DNA from: CBDBDZ01 sp965204215
GTDB taxonomy: Bacteria; Pseudomonadota; Gammaproteobacteria; Pseudomonadales; GM7GCV1
Assembly (NCBI GenBank): GCA_965204215.1
Contig: CBDBDZ010000014.1
Coordinates: 124,001 to 188,000, forward strand
Reading direction: 5' to 3'
DNA length: 64,000 nucleotides
The position numbers and the translations under genes are program-made. Below, piece after piece: positions 34,861 to 43,708 of the stretch. The notes under the pieces are model-generated. The model was not told the DNA's origin and made no database searches. It saw nothing but the letters and a program-made list of their open reading frames with translations. Position 1 is the stretch's first letter, and every line of letters begins with the position of its first letter.

Positions 34861-35239
34861 AACATATTCTCATTGCCCCCTAAGACTAAAAAAATACAGC
34901 GGACAACTATCCTGACACAGGGGGATCACGCAAAAGCTGGATAAATTCACACAACGACAGTGTACGCATATCGACATAGCGTCCAGTGCGGAAACAGTAG
35001 AAATAGTGTTGCATGGCAAGGAATTTAAAAATAGAAAATATTTTGTACAGACTCACAATACTTGCTTTTCCATTAGCGCAAGTAAAAAAGCCTTGATTTA
35101 ATAGGCTTTTAGCGGTATTCAAAAAGCATTTTTTCTCAGACATATTTACAAAGACTCAGTAGTTAAGCGGAATAAACTATCAATATACAGCTGTTTTTGG
35201 AAATAACAGAAGTGTCCCTGGATCACCGCCATTTTTACC

Positions 35240-36073
35240 ATGTTCAAGCATTCTTCAATTCCGTGGAATAAAGACAAAGCCAATGAGCAGAAGCTACCTT
35301 TTAGCTATTCTGAAGTCCAACGGCTGATTGTGATACTGCTAGAACAGCAAAAACCGCGCGAACTGGCACTGCTGACCTGTGGGATTGATTCAATGTTGCG
35401 GGTCAGCGACCTGCTCCGTCTTAAAGTAGGTGACCTCTACGACAGCTTGGGCAATATCAAAACTGAATTTTCTACACGCCAAAAAAAGACCTCTGAAGGT
35501 GTCTATACTGCCTTTACACCGCTGGCACTAAAATTTTTAGAGGTGTGGATACAGCAATCCAAAAAGAACCATGACGATCATATTTTTACTTCCTTTCGGC
35601 GGGGATATGAACACAAGGCACTGACCGAATCAGGTTTTCGCGATATTGTTAAAAGCTGGGCGCGATTATTGGAACTTGACGCTTCGCTGTACTCGACTCA
35701 CTCATTACGGCGTACCAAGCCCGCCTACCTGCATTTAGAAAATATCGCTATCGAAATTATCGCAACACTGCTGGGACATGAAGACCCTAAAAGCACCATG
35801 CGCTATCTGGGTATTGATCGCCAGAAAGCACGGCAAATAGCACTGGAATACGATATTTTTACCACCAAGGGCATTTCAGCTCAAAAGGCACCCGAGGTTA
35901 AAATATGCGAGAACCAGCTTGACCAATTGGTCGACAAGATTGTGGATAAAGCTGTTACTATGTTTTTTGATAAGCTACTCAATCATCATCAGTTCCAGCA
36001 ATTAGCTGACACATTTATTGATGAAGTGGTTAACCGCTTGCACAAAAAATTAGAAGGCTCAAAGCGTGAATAG
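35240..36073 (+). CDS. Tyrosine recombinase/phage-type integrase
   Basis: A 277-residue recombinase, short for the family. Catalytic residues seen: Arg in SMLRVSDLLRLKVGDL near 55, HSLRR in STHSLRRTKPAYLH near 155-159, and LLGHEDPKSTMRYLGI with His near 178 and the nucleophile Tyr near 187. The N-terminal core-binding domain is reduced to about 25 residues, and an unusual acidic C-terminal tail (QLDQLVDKIVDKAVTMFFDK...) of about 80 residues follows. Unrelated to the P4-type integrases at both island ends. The DNA downstream (36078-36377) is full of inverted repeats, which could be its target. Confidence 0.85.
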   Translation: MFKHSSIPWNKDKANEQKLPFSYSEVQRLIVILLEQQKPRELALLTCGIDSMLRVSDLLRLKVGDLYDSLGNIKTEFSTRQKKTSEGVYTAFTPLALKFLEVWIQQSKKNHDDHIFTSFRRGYEHKALTESGFRDIVKSWARLLELDASLYSTHSLRRTKPAYLHLENIAIEIIATLLGHEDPKSTMRYLGIDRQKARQIALEYDIFTTKGISAQKAPEVKICENQLDQLVDKIVDKAVTMFFDKLLNHHQFQQLADTFIDEVVNRLHKKLEGSKRE

Positions 36074-36077
36074 CATG

Positions 36078-36377
36078 GCGGGCGACAGCGCGGTTCGATA
36101 ATTGCCTTCTTCGGGGCGACTATAGACGACCTACTGCCACCTATCCCGCCGTGCCAATGCATTGCCCAAATGGGCGGTCGCACTATACAAAAAAAGTTTG
36201 CGCGAGCAAACTCTTTTGTGAAGAAGGCAACTATCTCAGTAAATCGGTAGTCACTCTCAGCATACGGATATTTAAAAATCTGTCAAAACTTTTTTGGCGA
36301 AAAAGCCAGCGGTTTGGCACTGGCTTTTCCGATAATTGTCGCGACCGATTGCGAGTGGTTGGTCAGCAATCGCGAAG
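36078..36377. repeat. Cluster of nested inverted repeats behind the recombinase gene
   Basis: Several pairs crowd into 300 bases: TTGCCTTCTTC (36102-36112) with GAAGAAGGCAA (36220-36230); GGCGGG (36077-36082) with CCCGCC (36145-36150); GCCCAAATGGGC (36164-36175); ACAAAAAAAGTTTGC with GCAAACTCTTTTGT around a GCGA loop (36187-36219); AAAAGCCAG with CTGGCTTTT (36301-36328); and a GATTGC/GCAATC stem (36347-36374). This could be a recombination site, a structured RNA or stacked terminators. Confidence 0.6.
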
Positions 36378-36783
36378 TAGTGTAGATAATTGTCATTACG
36401 TTGCCAAGACATATTTCAAGTTTTTTACATTCACAAAATCATTGCTGGTAGTAGCTTTGATATTCGGTAGCCTAAATCTATCCTACGCTCAAGAATCAAA
36501 AACCAGCGACACCCACGCACCAGAATACTATGAAAAATTGATAGTCCAATTACAAAAGGAAAAACGAAGCATTAGCTGTGAAGGTTTGCAGGGGCTATCA
36601 AATATTAGATGTGTTGGCAAAATAAAAAGTATTGACTCAAAAATTGCTTTGGCTCAAAAGCAAAAAGCTCATGCGAAAACCATGCAAAGGATCAAGGCAA
36701 AACAGCACTATAACTCTCAATTGGAAAAGGGAAATGCTATTTTGAAAGAAGCTATTGAAACACTTGAGCAAGGCAATTACTGA
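36355..36783 (+). CDS. Small exported protein with a coiled-coil tail
   Basis: The signal peptide KFFTFTKSLLVVALIFGSLN with cleavage after SYA is clear; the mature part is about 92 residues, with two cysteines (SISCEGLQGLSNIRCVGK, a likely disulfide) followed by a lysine/glutamine-rich helix (QKQKAHAKTMQRIKAKQHYN). The start is uncertain: a GTG at 36355 is given, the frame being open further upstream. No family recognised. Confidence 0.5.
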   Translation: MVGQQSRSSVDNCHYVAKTYFKFFTFTKSLLVVALIFGSLNLSYAQESKTSDTHAPEYYEKLIVQLQKEKRSISCEGLQGLSNIRCVGKIKSIDSKIALAQKQKAHAKTMQRIKAKQHYNSQLEKGNAILKEAIETLEQGNY

Positions 36784-36861
36784 ATTTACATTAAAATAGT
36801 ATTAAATAGCTGACGTTATAAACTTTTGCTAAAAAGTCCATTTTGGCTATAATGCCGTGAA

Positions 36862-38327
36862 ATGTCAGAGTTTCAATCGTCTGCGGAAATTAGCCAAAGC
36901 CACGCTTATATAGACTTATCACCTCAGGCTATCAAGGAACAGCAAGCCGTTAAAAATCAATGCTGTAATGATCGCCATAATCTGGCTCAGGAAGTGGAAC
37001 AGCAAAAAGTCATCAGTCTCGCTAAGTCTTTCGATAATATTTTCGGCATTGAAAACCGCGATATTGTAATTGTCGCACTCACTGAGTTTCAAAGCCAGTG
37101 TACCGAAGACATTACGGCTTATCCTGTTCAGGAAATTTTAGCATGTATCCGTGAAGACATTGATACAAAAATTCTTGAGTCTCGACAAGATACAATAAAT
37201 GCACATTCCGTCAAAACCGAGAGACAGCTGGATTCGGATAATGTTCTGCTTGAAAGGGAAAATGCTGATTTTAGCCATATATTGCAAAGCAAGCTCGAAG
37301 CTATCGGCAATCAGGACATTCAAACCCTTGCTAAAATTCACACTGATATTCGCGATAAAGGGCAATTTTCGGGCAAGAATGAAAACATAATTGTCATCGA
37401 CAACCTTGATGTAGCCAAAGCAATTTTAGAACGTATCGCTGACATTCAGGAGACTATGGCGGTGATCCAGACACATTTTCTCCCGACCGAACAGGCAATT
37501 ATTCAAAACGCTCAAATCAATCTGGCGGGCAATTCCACCCGCGAAATCTACGCGGCGTCTTTAGCGCGATTGAATCGGGCATTGTCGATAACCAGCGAAA
37601 AAAGGAGCTCAGGCGAATTATCGAAAAAGAGCTAAAGCTTGATGTGGAGGCAAAGACTGGGAGCGATATACAAAAATCATTTGACGCAGGCTTTGGGCTG
37701 GATTCCAATGGTAAAAAAATCCCCTTTAGCTTCAAACACCCCGCCCAGCTACAGAAAAACACCCAGCTTTATGAAAAACCCGATGGCACGCGGATTGTCG
37801 ATTTTCAGCTACCCGATAATCGCCATTTCAAAGTCGAATTTTCCGCCAGTCTCAATGGTGAAGATGTCGGCGAGATTGTTTTTGCCGGGCAAATGATCTA
37901 CGCTTGCGAAACGCTGGCACTGGCTCAGCCGATCTTTCAGCGTGGCACAAAAATTACTCAAGGCGGTACTATCGACATTCATTTTGATGATATTATCAAA
38001 GCCCGCAAAGTCGCCCAGTACCTTTTGGGCAATACCTCAGGCTACGACGGCAATATTCTGGATTCTGCCAATATTGCCCGCCTCAAAAAAGATCTTCAAT
38101 GCCTACGGCGCGAAGGTGACTGGGCGACAGGTGATAACGACCCCACTCGCGCTATACGAGATTTTCAGGAACTGGGGATTGTGGATGAAGGTGGTAATAT
38201 TGACTGGTACAATTTTGAGCGGGTTAGTGATTTTATTCAGCGAGAAAAGAGTAGAGGGACAGTACCAGAATTTGAATCATTGTATAAATATTTGCAAAAA
38301 ATTAAGGGGTATTATCCATACTTATAG
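36862..38327 (+). pseudogene. Unrecognised gene, probably split by a frameshift near 37550
   Basis: Two consecutive frames: 36862-37635 (MSEFQSSAEISQSHAYIDLS..., 257 residues, mainly helical) and one whose first ATG is 37644, ending 38327 (227 residues; contains GTRIVDFQLPDNRHFKVEF and RRVAQ-like helices). The second frame is open upstream of 37644 and reads convincingly as SAIESGIVDNQRKKELRRII and LDVEAKTGSDIQK, while the end of the first becomes low-quality (SITSEKRSSGELSKKS). A single indel near 37540-37570 would restore one protein of about 490 residues. It has no signal peptide or membrane helix. Function unknown. Confidence 0.55.
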
Positions 38328-39907
38328 CTGGAACATAAAAATCATCACTGTGCTGCAACACTGCTGAAATTGAAGCTACTGTTGAACCATTTATGATGAC
38401 AGCTAAACTAGCGTCAGAGGAGCTACTCCCTATACGGCAAGAGCTAGACGCTGAGGTAATTTGAAGTACATGCCGTCCAGGTGTCAATCTCATAATTTGG
38501 GGTATTGAATTAAAAGTACCACTTAAAGTTCCAGCAAACACACCATCCAATGTATATGATGCAGTACATGAACCATAGCCATCTCTTTGAAAAGTTACAC
38601 TTACTCGATTATCGGGAAATGAACCTGTATTACCTAAATCAGTACATGACTGACATGCCCCAGTTTGAAAAGGAAAAGGACCTATATTTTCACCAGTGCC
38701 TCCTGAGTAGTATGCACTAGTTAATAACCTACGCAAAACTGGGCGACCATCATTTTCATGTGGGCAAACTTGAAAGCTATATATTTTCCCAAAATTACCA
38801 TTAAAATTGGATTGATATTTTGTAGGTTAATTGAGTATTGATTATTTTCTCTTGTCAATGGGACATTGCTATTAAACAATAACCTTGATGATGTATCATT
38901 TTGAAAACTAGGTAAACACCCAGAAATACGGCTAGTAACATCAGGATGATAAGCTATTTGATTTTTAGAAAATTGACTATACTTTGTATTCATTATCAGA
39001 TGACCATTACAATCATCAGTTTCTAACCTCAACTGACCTAAACTTCGATTATCAATAAATAAATTAAAATTATCATCACGTGCATTATTGTCATTAGCTA
39101 CCCAAATAGCCATGTCAGAATCACTACAAACTAATGGAGGTTCAGGCGTTGGCTCTGGTTCGGGTTCTTCCTCTTCTCACCACAATCATTATCAAGTTGG
39201 TTTTTAAGGCTGGTAATATTAGAGTTTATATGATTCCACGAGACGCTTCCATTCAGGTAGGTTTTCAAAAAATTATGATTCAAGAAATCTACAAACAGAT
39301 TTTCCCTTTGGTCAGCAAGACCAAGATCGAAATTACTTGCTAATGGAGCTACTGGTAAATATGCTCGCGCAGCAGCAATAACGGTATCTTGATGGCTAGT
39401 AGACCAACCTCCTTCACTATCAATATGACTGGCTGCAGCCCCTACCATAACTGTTCCAATACAAGATTGTAATTCAGAATTCTGACGGATAATTTCAGAA
39501 TACACTAAATTGGCAAATATAGTTCCCTGTGAATGGGCAATAATAATAGTTTTAGGTCTTGATTCATTAATTGAACTTATTATTTCGTCGACAAAATCAT
39601 TAATATCTTGCTGAGCTGTACTTCTGCTAATCATACGTTGCAATGCTCTGGCATGTAACTCAGCAGCGCTGGGTACAAGATTATTTGATTTTGGATTGTA
39701 CAGCTTCCAAAAATTTGACGGTATGGCATCTATTTGCTGTAAACGATAGGTTTCCGCCAAATCTTCTAAAAAGCCTTCACTCTGGTTATATAAAACTCTC
39801 ACTCTACCTTGAGGTAATCCAAGCAATCGTGAAATTTCAAAGGCAGCATCCTTTGCTTCTTCATCATCAGGATTATTAACGCCATTAATGTAAAAAATAT
39901 TATAATC
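38302..39907 (-). pseudogene. Lipase-like gene, broken by two frameshifts and an IS30 copy
   Basis: Read leftwards, the frame starts inside the IS30 border (YNIFYINGVNNPDDEEAKDA), contains the nucleophile elbow IIIAHSQGTIFANLVY of an alpha/beta hydrolase, and runs to about 39175. There another frame takes over, reading a Glu/Pro linker (EEEEPEPEPTPEPPLVC) and then MAIWVANDNNARDDNFNLF. Near 38805 it shifts again, to NFNGNFGKIYSFQVCPHEND and a beta-rich C-terminus (RLTPGRHVLQITSASSSC). The N-terminus is cut by IS30 copy 2 at 39908. The last 26 bases overlap the convergent frame. Formerly a secreted or surface hydrolase with a binding module, by inference. Confidence 0.7.
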
Positions 39908-40991
39908 CGCACATTCAACTCATAAGTGCACATTGGTTAGAAAAAATAAGTTTATCTTGAGTTAGCTCAAGAAATACCTGCCAAGGGGTTTTGTACCCCA
40001 AGCATTTACGTGGTCGATTATTAATTTTATCAACCGCATTAAATACCTCGGTAGTGGTTACTTTATCTAATGCCATGCCCTTAGGAAAATAACGTCTAAG
40101 CAACCCATTGCTTTGTTCGTTTAAGCCCCTCTCCCAACTATGATAAGGCCTAGCAAAATAGCCTTTACAATCGAGCTTTTCGGCAATGATATTATGGGCT
40201 GAGAACTCACGACCATTATCATAGGTTATCGTGTGGACATAATCCCTAAAAGTAGCTAAAAGAGTGATAACTGCGGCGCTTGTTAGCTCTGCTGTCTTAC
40301 GGGCAATTGGCATAGCTAGATAAAGTCGACTACGCCGCTCTGCTAGTGTAACGATAGCTCCTTTATGGCCTTTACCAATAACCGTGTCCGCTTCCCAATC
40401 GCCTAATCGGCTTTTTTTATCAACAATAGAGGGGCGTTCTTCAATATCAATCCGATTGGGGATACGGCCTCTATAATCGTTCTTACCATAGCGTTTGCGG
40501 TTCTTTTTAGAGGCATGACTCAAATGCCGATAAAGATTGCCTCCCTTGGCTTTATCGGCATAAATAAAGCGATAGACACTTTCATGATGAATACTAATGC
40601 CTTGCTCCATCTTGAGAATGGCGCAAATAATCTCAGGACTCCAGTCTATCTTCAACTTCTTAATAATAAAATCTTGAATCGATTTTGTTAGCTTTATTGA
40701 CTTTGTCTTCATTTGATGTCGTTGCTGAGCTTTCTGATGAGCCTGCTTAAAACGGTAACCATTCAAGCCAGTATTGCGCTTCAATTCACGACCTATCGTT
40801 GTATGGTGACGACCCATACTTTTTGCTATCGATGAATTGCTAAATCCGCTTCGTTTCATGGTGTAAATGTGGTATCTTTCGTTGTCGGTTAATTGTATAT
40901 ATCGTGTGGTCATTGCATCACCTTTAAGTTTTTCGACGAACTGCTTATTATACAGTTAATCGACTTTTTTAAGATGTGCACTTATTATGCG
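39908..40991 (-). mobile_element. IS30-family insertion sequence, copy 2 (variant end)
   Basis: Almost the same as copies 1 and 3 but lacking the last eight bases (AACTTAGG) at the right end and carrying a two-base insertion near 40944. No clean target duplication: ATATTAT occurs on both sides but not directly at the ends. It cuts the lipase-like pseudogene. Confidence 0.85.
39915..40913 (-). CDS. IS30-family transposase
   Basis: 332 residues, matching the other two copies except a Glu-to-Gln change in AHQKAQQRH near residue 42. The DDE residues (GDWEADTV, TYDNGREF, RGLNEQSNG) are intact, so the protein should still be active, although the element's damaged right end may stop it from moving. 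Confidence 0.95.
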   Translation of the reverse strand: MTTRYIQLTDNERYHIYTMKRSGFSNSSIAKSMGRHHTTIGRELKRNTGLNGYRFKQAHQKAQQRHQMKTKSIKLTKSIQDFIIKKLKIDWSPEIICAILKMEQGISIHHESVYRFIYADKAKGGNLYRHLSHASKKNRKRYGKNDYRGRIPNRIDIEERPSIVDKKSRLGDWEADTVIGKGHKGAIVTLAERRSRLYLAMPIARKTAELTSAAVITLLATFRDYVHTITYDNGREFSAHNIIAEKLDCKGYFARPYHSWERGLNEQSNGLLRRYFPKGMALDKVTTTEVFNAVDKINNRPRKCLGYKTPWQVFLELTQDKLIFSNQCALMS

Positions 40992-41069
40992 TTTATATTA
41001 TTGTTGTCATATTTTGGTAGAGGGGTTATAAAGCTCTAAAGAGTTTTGTATCAGAAAATGATATTTTAG

Positions 41070-42407
41070 ATCACTGCTGTCCCACAATTGAGTAGGCATT
41101 GTCGTTATTTCTTTAAATAATTAAAACAGTTTTTTCTGCCAAAAAAACGATAGAATAAAACAAAGCGTATCTCTCATTAATTTGATAAAATAGAGTTGCA
41201 AAAAAACACTTTATAAATCAACAAGAGAATAGCTTTGAGTCATCATAATACTGTATTTTTACAATTACTGAAACTGGTTTCGAGACATGAATTTGAAACA
41301 CTTGCAAAAACCCATCATGAAGGTCAATCATTGAGAAAAATGTCTCGTTGGTCACAGTTCGCATCGTTAAGTTTTGCACAACTTACAGGACGTTGTAGTC
41401 TACGAGATATTGTCGATAATTTATCAAGACAAAGCTCTAAAAGCTACCATTTGGGTATGGGTGAAGTAAGCCGTTCGTCACTAGCACGAGTTAATAAAAA
41501 ACAACCTTATCAACTTTATGAAGACTTGTTTTATAAATTATTATCTCGCTGTAAACAATTAGCACCACGACATGGATTCAAGTTCAAAAATAAATTATAT
41601 TCATTTGATTCCTCTACCATTGATTTATGTTTATCAGTGTTTCCTTGGGCGACGTTCCGCCGTGCAAAAGGAGCTATAAAGTTACATGTAGGAATTGACC
41701 ACGATGGTTTTTTGCCTACGTTTATGACGGTAACGCAAGGCAAGAAACACGATGTAACGGCTGCTCGCACTCTTAAACTTGATAAAGGTTCAATTGTAGC
41801 TATAGACCGAGGATATACTGATTACAGTTGGTATAACTTACTCAATACTAAAGGAATTTACTTTGTGACTCGAATAAAAAAGAATACCTGCTATCGTGTC
41901 AAAGAACGTCGAAAAGTAAACAAAGCTCAAGGAATCACCTCCGACCAAATTATTAGTTTAACCAGCAAAAAAGGTAGCGAATATCAAGGCAAACTTCGAC
42001 GTGTGGGGTACTATGATAAAGAAACGAAAAAGCATTATTTCTTTTTAACCAACCATCTAAAGCTTGCTCCAAAAACTATTGCTGATATTTACAAAGCTCG
42101 TTGGCAAATTGAATTGTTTTTCAAATGCATTAAACAAAACCTTAAAATAAAATCGTTTATTGGCACTTCAAAGAATGCTGTGTTGACTCAAATTTGGATA
42201 GCTATGTGTACTTATCTTATCGTGGCTTACCTTAAATTCTCTGGAAAATTAGATTTGAGTATTCAACAGATTATTAGGATATTTCAAATCAATTTATTTG
42301 AGCGTAGAGACCTTTGGAAACTGTTAAAAAATGAACCTCCCGACCCTATGCCGTATAATCCTCAAGTACAGATAGCTTTCTCATGAAATTTGTGGGACAG
42401 CAGTGAT
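41070..42407 (+). mobile_element. IS4-family insertion sequence
   Basis: Bounded by a perfect 18-bp inverted repeat ATCACTGCTGTCCCACAA (41070-41087, inverse at 42390-42407). Contains one transposase gene. The element landed at the very start of an AraC-type regulator gene; the reading frame across the joined flanks is continuous. A longer target duplication is not seen. Confidence 0.88.
41235..42386 (+). CDS. IS4-family transposase
   Basis: A 383-residue DDE_Tnp_1 transposase starting with TTG at 41235 after CAAGAGAAT. Seen: the N-terminal DUF4372-type part (HEFETLAKTHHEGQSLRKMS), first Asp in SFDSSTIDLCLSVF, second Asp in VAIDRGYTDYSWYN, and the YREK-like YKARWQIELFFKCIKQNL with the Glu. 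The reading frame is complete. Confidence 0.92.
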   Translation: MSHHNTVFLQLLKLVSRHEFETLAKTHHEGQSLRKMSRWSQFASLSFAQLTGRCSLRDIVDNLSRQSSKSYHLGMGEVSRSSLARVNKKQPYQLYEDLFYKLLSRCKQLAPRHGFKFKNKLYSFDSSTIDLCLSVFPWATFRRAKGAIKLHVGIDHDGFLPTFMTVTQGKKHDVTAARTLKLDKGSIVAIDRGYTDYSWYNLLNTKGIYFVTRIKKNTCYRVKERRKVNKAQGITSDQIISLTSKKGSEYQGKLRRVGYYDKETKKHYFFLTNHLKLAPKTIADIYKARWQIELFFKCIKQNLKIKSFIGTSKNAVLTQIWIAMCTYLIVAYLKFSGKLDLSIQQIIRIFQINLFERRDLWKLLKNEPPDPMPYNPQVQIAFS

Positions 42408-43340
42408 AACATATACTTTTTAATAAATAATAATTTTCACATATTAGATTTATCTGGACCATGCCAAGTCTTTCATGAAGCAAATCAAATAGATCGTAGG
42501 TTTGAATTACATTATATTGCATTTTCGAATTTGGTTGAATCTTATCAAGGGTTAAATATCAGTAACGTGGTAGACCCTCCTGAAATAATACCTCCAAAAT
42601 CTATAGTTATAGTCTGTGCTTCAAAATATGATTCTGAATTATTTACCGATGAAAACTCTAAAAAGAGTATATGTTGGTTGCAAAAAATAGCACCATTAGA
42701 TATTACTATTGCAGGTATTTGTACTGGAGCATTTCTTTTAGCTAAGGCTGGATTACTTAATAATCAGCAATGTACTACCCATCATCGATATACAGAAGAG
42801 CTTGGAACGAGGTATCCTTTATTGAGAGTATTAAAAGATCGTATTTATGTTAAATCTGACAATATTTATACTTCTGCAGGAGTTACTGCAGGCATTGATC
42901 TTTGCTTAGAATTAATAAGCGACTTAATTGATAAAAAATGCTCAGTCACTATTGCTAGGGATTTAGTTGTTTCTCGTAGACGTATGGCAAATGACTCACA
43001 ACTATCGGAGCATTTTAGCCATAGAAATCATGTAAGTCCTATGATTCATTCTATTCAAGACTATATAAGTAAAACTTTCACCGAAAAGATAACTTATAGT
43101 CTGCTCTGTAAAAAATTCAATATTTCATTGAGGCATTTACAACGCCTTTTTTATGATGTTACTGGCACTACTATTAAAAAATATATAACGGAATTAAGGT
43201 TAGAAGAAGCTAAATCTTTAATAGGAAATAATAAAACTATTGATCAAGCAGCATTTCTTTCTGGTTTCTCTACCCCATCCTCATTAAGAAGTGCATGGAA
43301 GAAAAAATATGGCTATCTGCCTAGTTCTTACCTTAAATAG
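42390..43340 (+). CDS. GlxA/AraC-family transcriptional regulator, start replaced by IS4
   Basis: An N-terminal DJ-1/PfpI-like domain (IYFLINNNFHILDLSGPCQV, AGICTGAFLLAKAGLL) is followed by the C-terminal AraC helix-turn-helix pair (YSLLCKKFNISLRHLQRLFY, DQAAFLSGFSTPSSLRSAWK), as in GlxA and related regulators. The first five residues of the present frame come from the IS4 end (ATG at 42390), so the native start is lost, but nearly the whole protein remains. Removing the IS joins the frame to an upstream open stretch (VSENDILDNIYFL). Targets unknown. Confidence 0.8.
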   Translation: MWDSSDNIYFLINNNFHILDLSGPCQVFHEANQIDRRFELHYIAFSNLVESYQGLNISNVVDPPEIIPPKSIVIVCASKYDSELFTDENSKKSICWLQKIAPLDITIAGICTGAFLLAKAGLLNNQQCTTHHRYTEELGTRYPLLRVLKDRIYVKSDNIYTSAGVTAGIDLCLELISDLIDKKCSVTIARDLVVSRRRMANDSQLSEHFSHRNHVSPMIHSIQDYISKTFTEKITYSLLCKKFNISLRHLQRLFYDVTGTTIKKYITELRLEEAKSLIGNNKTIDQAAFLSGFSTPSSLRSAWKKKYGYLPSSYLK

Positions 43341-43357
43341 TTTAATATAACCACAAG

Positions 43358-43378
43358 TGGTGCCCAGAGGTGGGATTT
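43358..43378 (-). repeat. tRNA-Phe 3'-end fragment, possible att-site relic
   Basis: On the minus strand AAATCCCACC and then TCTGGGCACCA read like the T-arm and acceptor 3' end (with CCA) of gammaproteobacterial tRNA-Phe (5' acceptor GCCCAGA). The rest of a tRNA is missing: upstream the T loop is disrupted (TTCAATTAAA). Such fragments mark the far end of elements inserted in tRNA genes. Confidence 0.55.
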
Positions 43379-43487
43379 AATTGAATAGCTATCTGACTAA
43401 TAATAAATAAAATTATTTCTATTGTTCGTTTTAAAACCCCCAATAAAACCCCTTTTTAGATTTTGTTAAGGGTATTATTAGGCGAAA

Positions 43488-43685
43488 TTATGCGGCAATT
43501 CCCGATAAAGTAATTTTATCTAGGTCAGCCCTTTCACTAGCATGTTCTACAGTCATTGCAACCATCTTGCCATCAGCATTAATATCCATCGTTGTATTTT
43601 CATCAATATCAACGGTTTCAATAATCTCTAATTCATTGAATGCAATATACAACGTATCAGTATCTTTAAAGTAGCTTATTTTCAC
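43488..43685 (-). CDS. DUF2283 family protein
   Basis: A 65-residue protein with the pattern MKISYFKDTDTLYIAFNELE, then VDIDENTTMDINADGKMVAM, typical of DUF2283. These small proteins are often found by toxin-antitoxin genes, as here, 24 bases after hicA on the same strand. Its role is unknown. Confidence 0.82.
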   Translation of the reverse strand: MKISYFKDTDTLYIAFNELEIIETVDIDENTTMDINADGKMVAMTVEHASERADLDKITLSGIAA

Positions 43686-43708
43686 AGTGGGGTTATTCGA
43701 TAATGTTA

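Larger units (their letters stand above)
33269..34917 (-). mobile_element. IS3-family insertion sequence
   Basis: The right end (minus strand TGTCAGGATAGTTGTCCGCT) and left end TGTCAAGAAAGATGTCCGCT are matching terminal inverted repeats, 16-17 of 20 identical, which fix a 1649-base element. It carries a helix-turn-helix frame, a linker frame and a DDE frame. The protein frames no longer join cleanly, so the copy is probably decayed. Confidence 0.82.
33189..35143 (-). pseudogene. Small gene interrupted by an IS3 element
   Basis: Minus strand: an open frame from 35143 (MSEKKCFLNTAKSLLNQG...) runs to the right IS end at 34917 (FIQLLRDPP). Past the left IS end at 33269 the same frame resumes as VYRDRQERGTPAELLSECLN and stops at 33189. 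Removing the IS joins both pieces in frame into about 100 residues. I find no target duplication, so the reconstruction is an inference; the protein is not recognised. Confidence 0.45.

Noticed and set aside
34918..35143. Intact 78-residue gene ending at 34907
   Set aside because: Its last residues are encoded by the IS3 end, so it is only the front part of an interrupted frame.
36078..36230. Integron attC site
   Set aside because: The long-range inverted repeat is present, but I see no RYYYAAC/GTTRRRY end pair and no IntI-type patch in the recombinase.
36151..36354. Extension of the small exported protein up to an ATG at 36151
   Set aside because: The added 68 residues run through hairpin DNA, look random (many Cys, Arg, Ser) and would bury the signal peptide far inside the protein.
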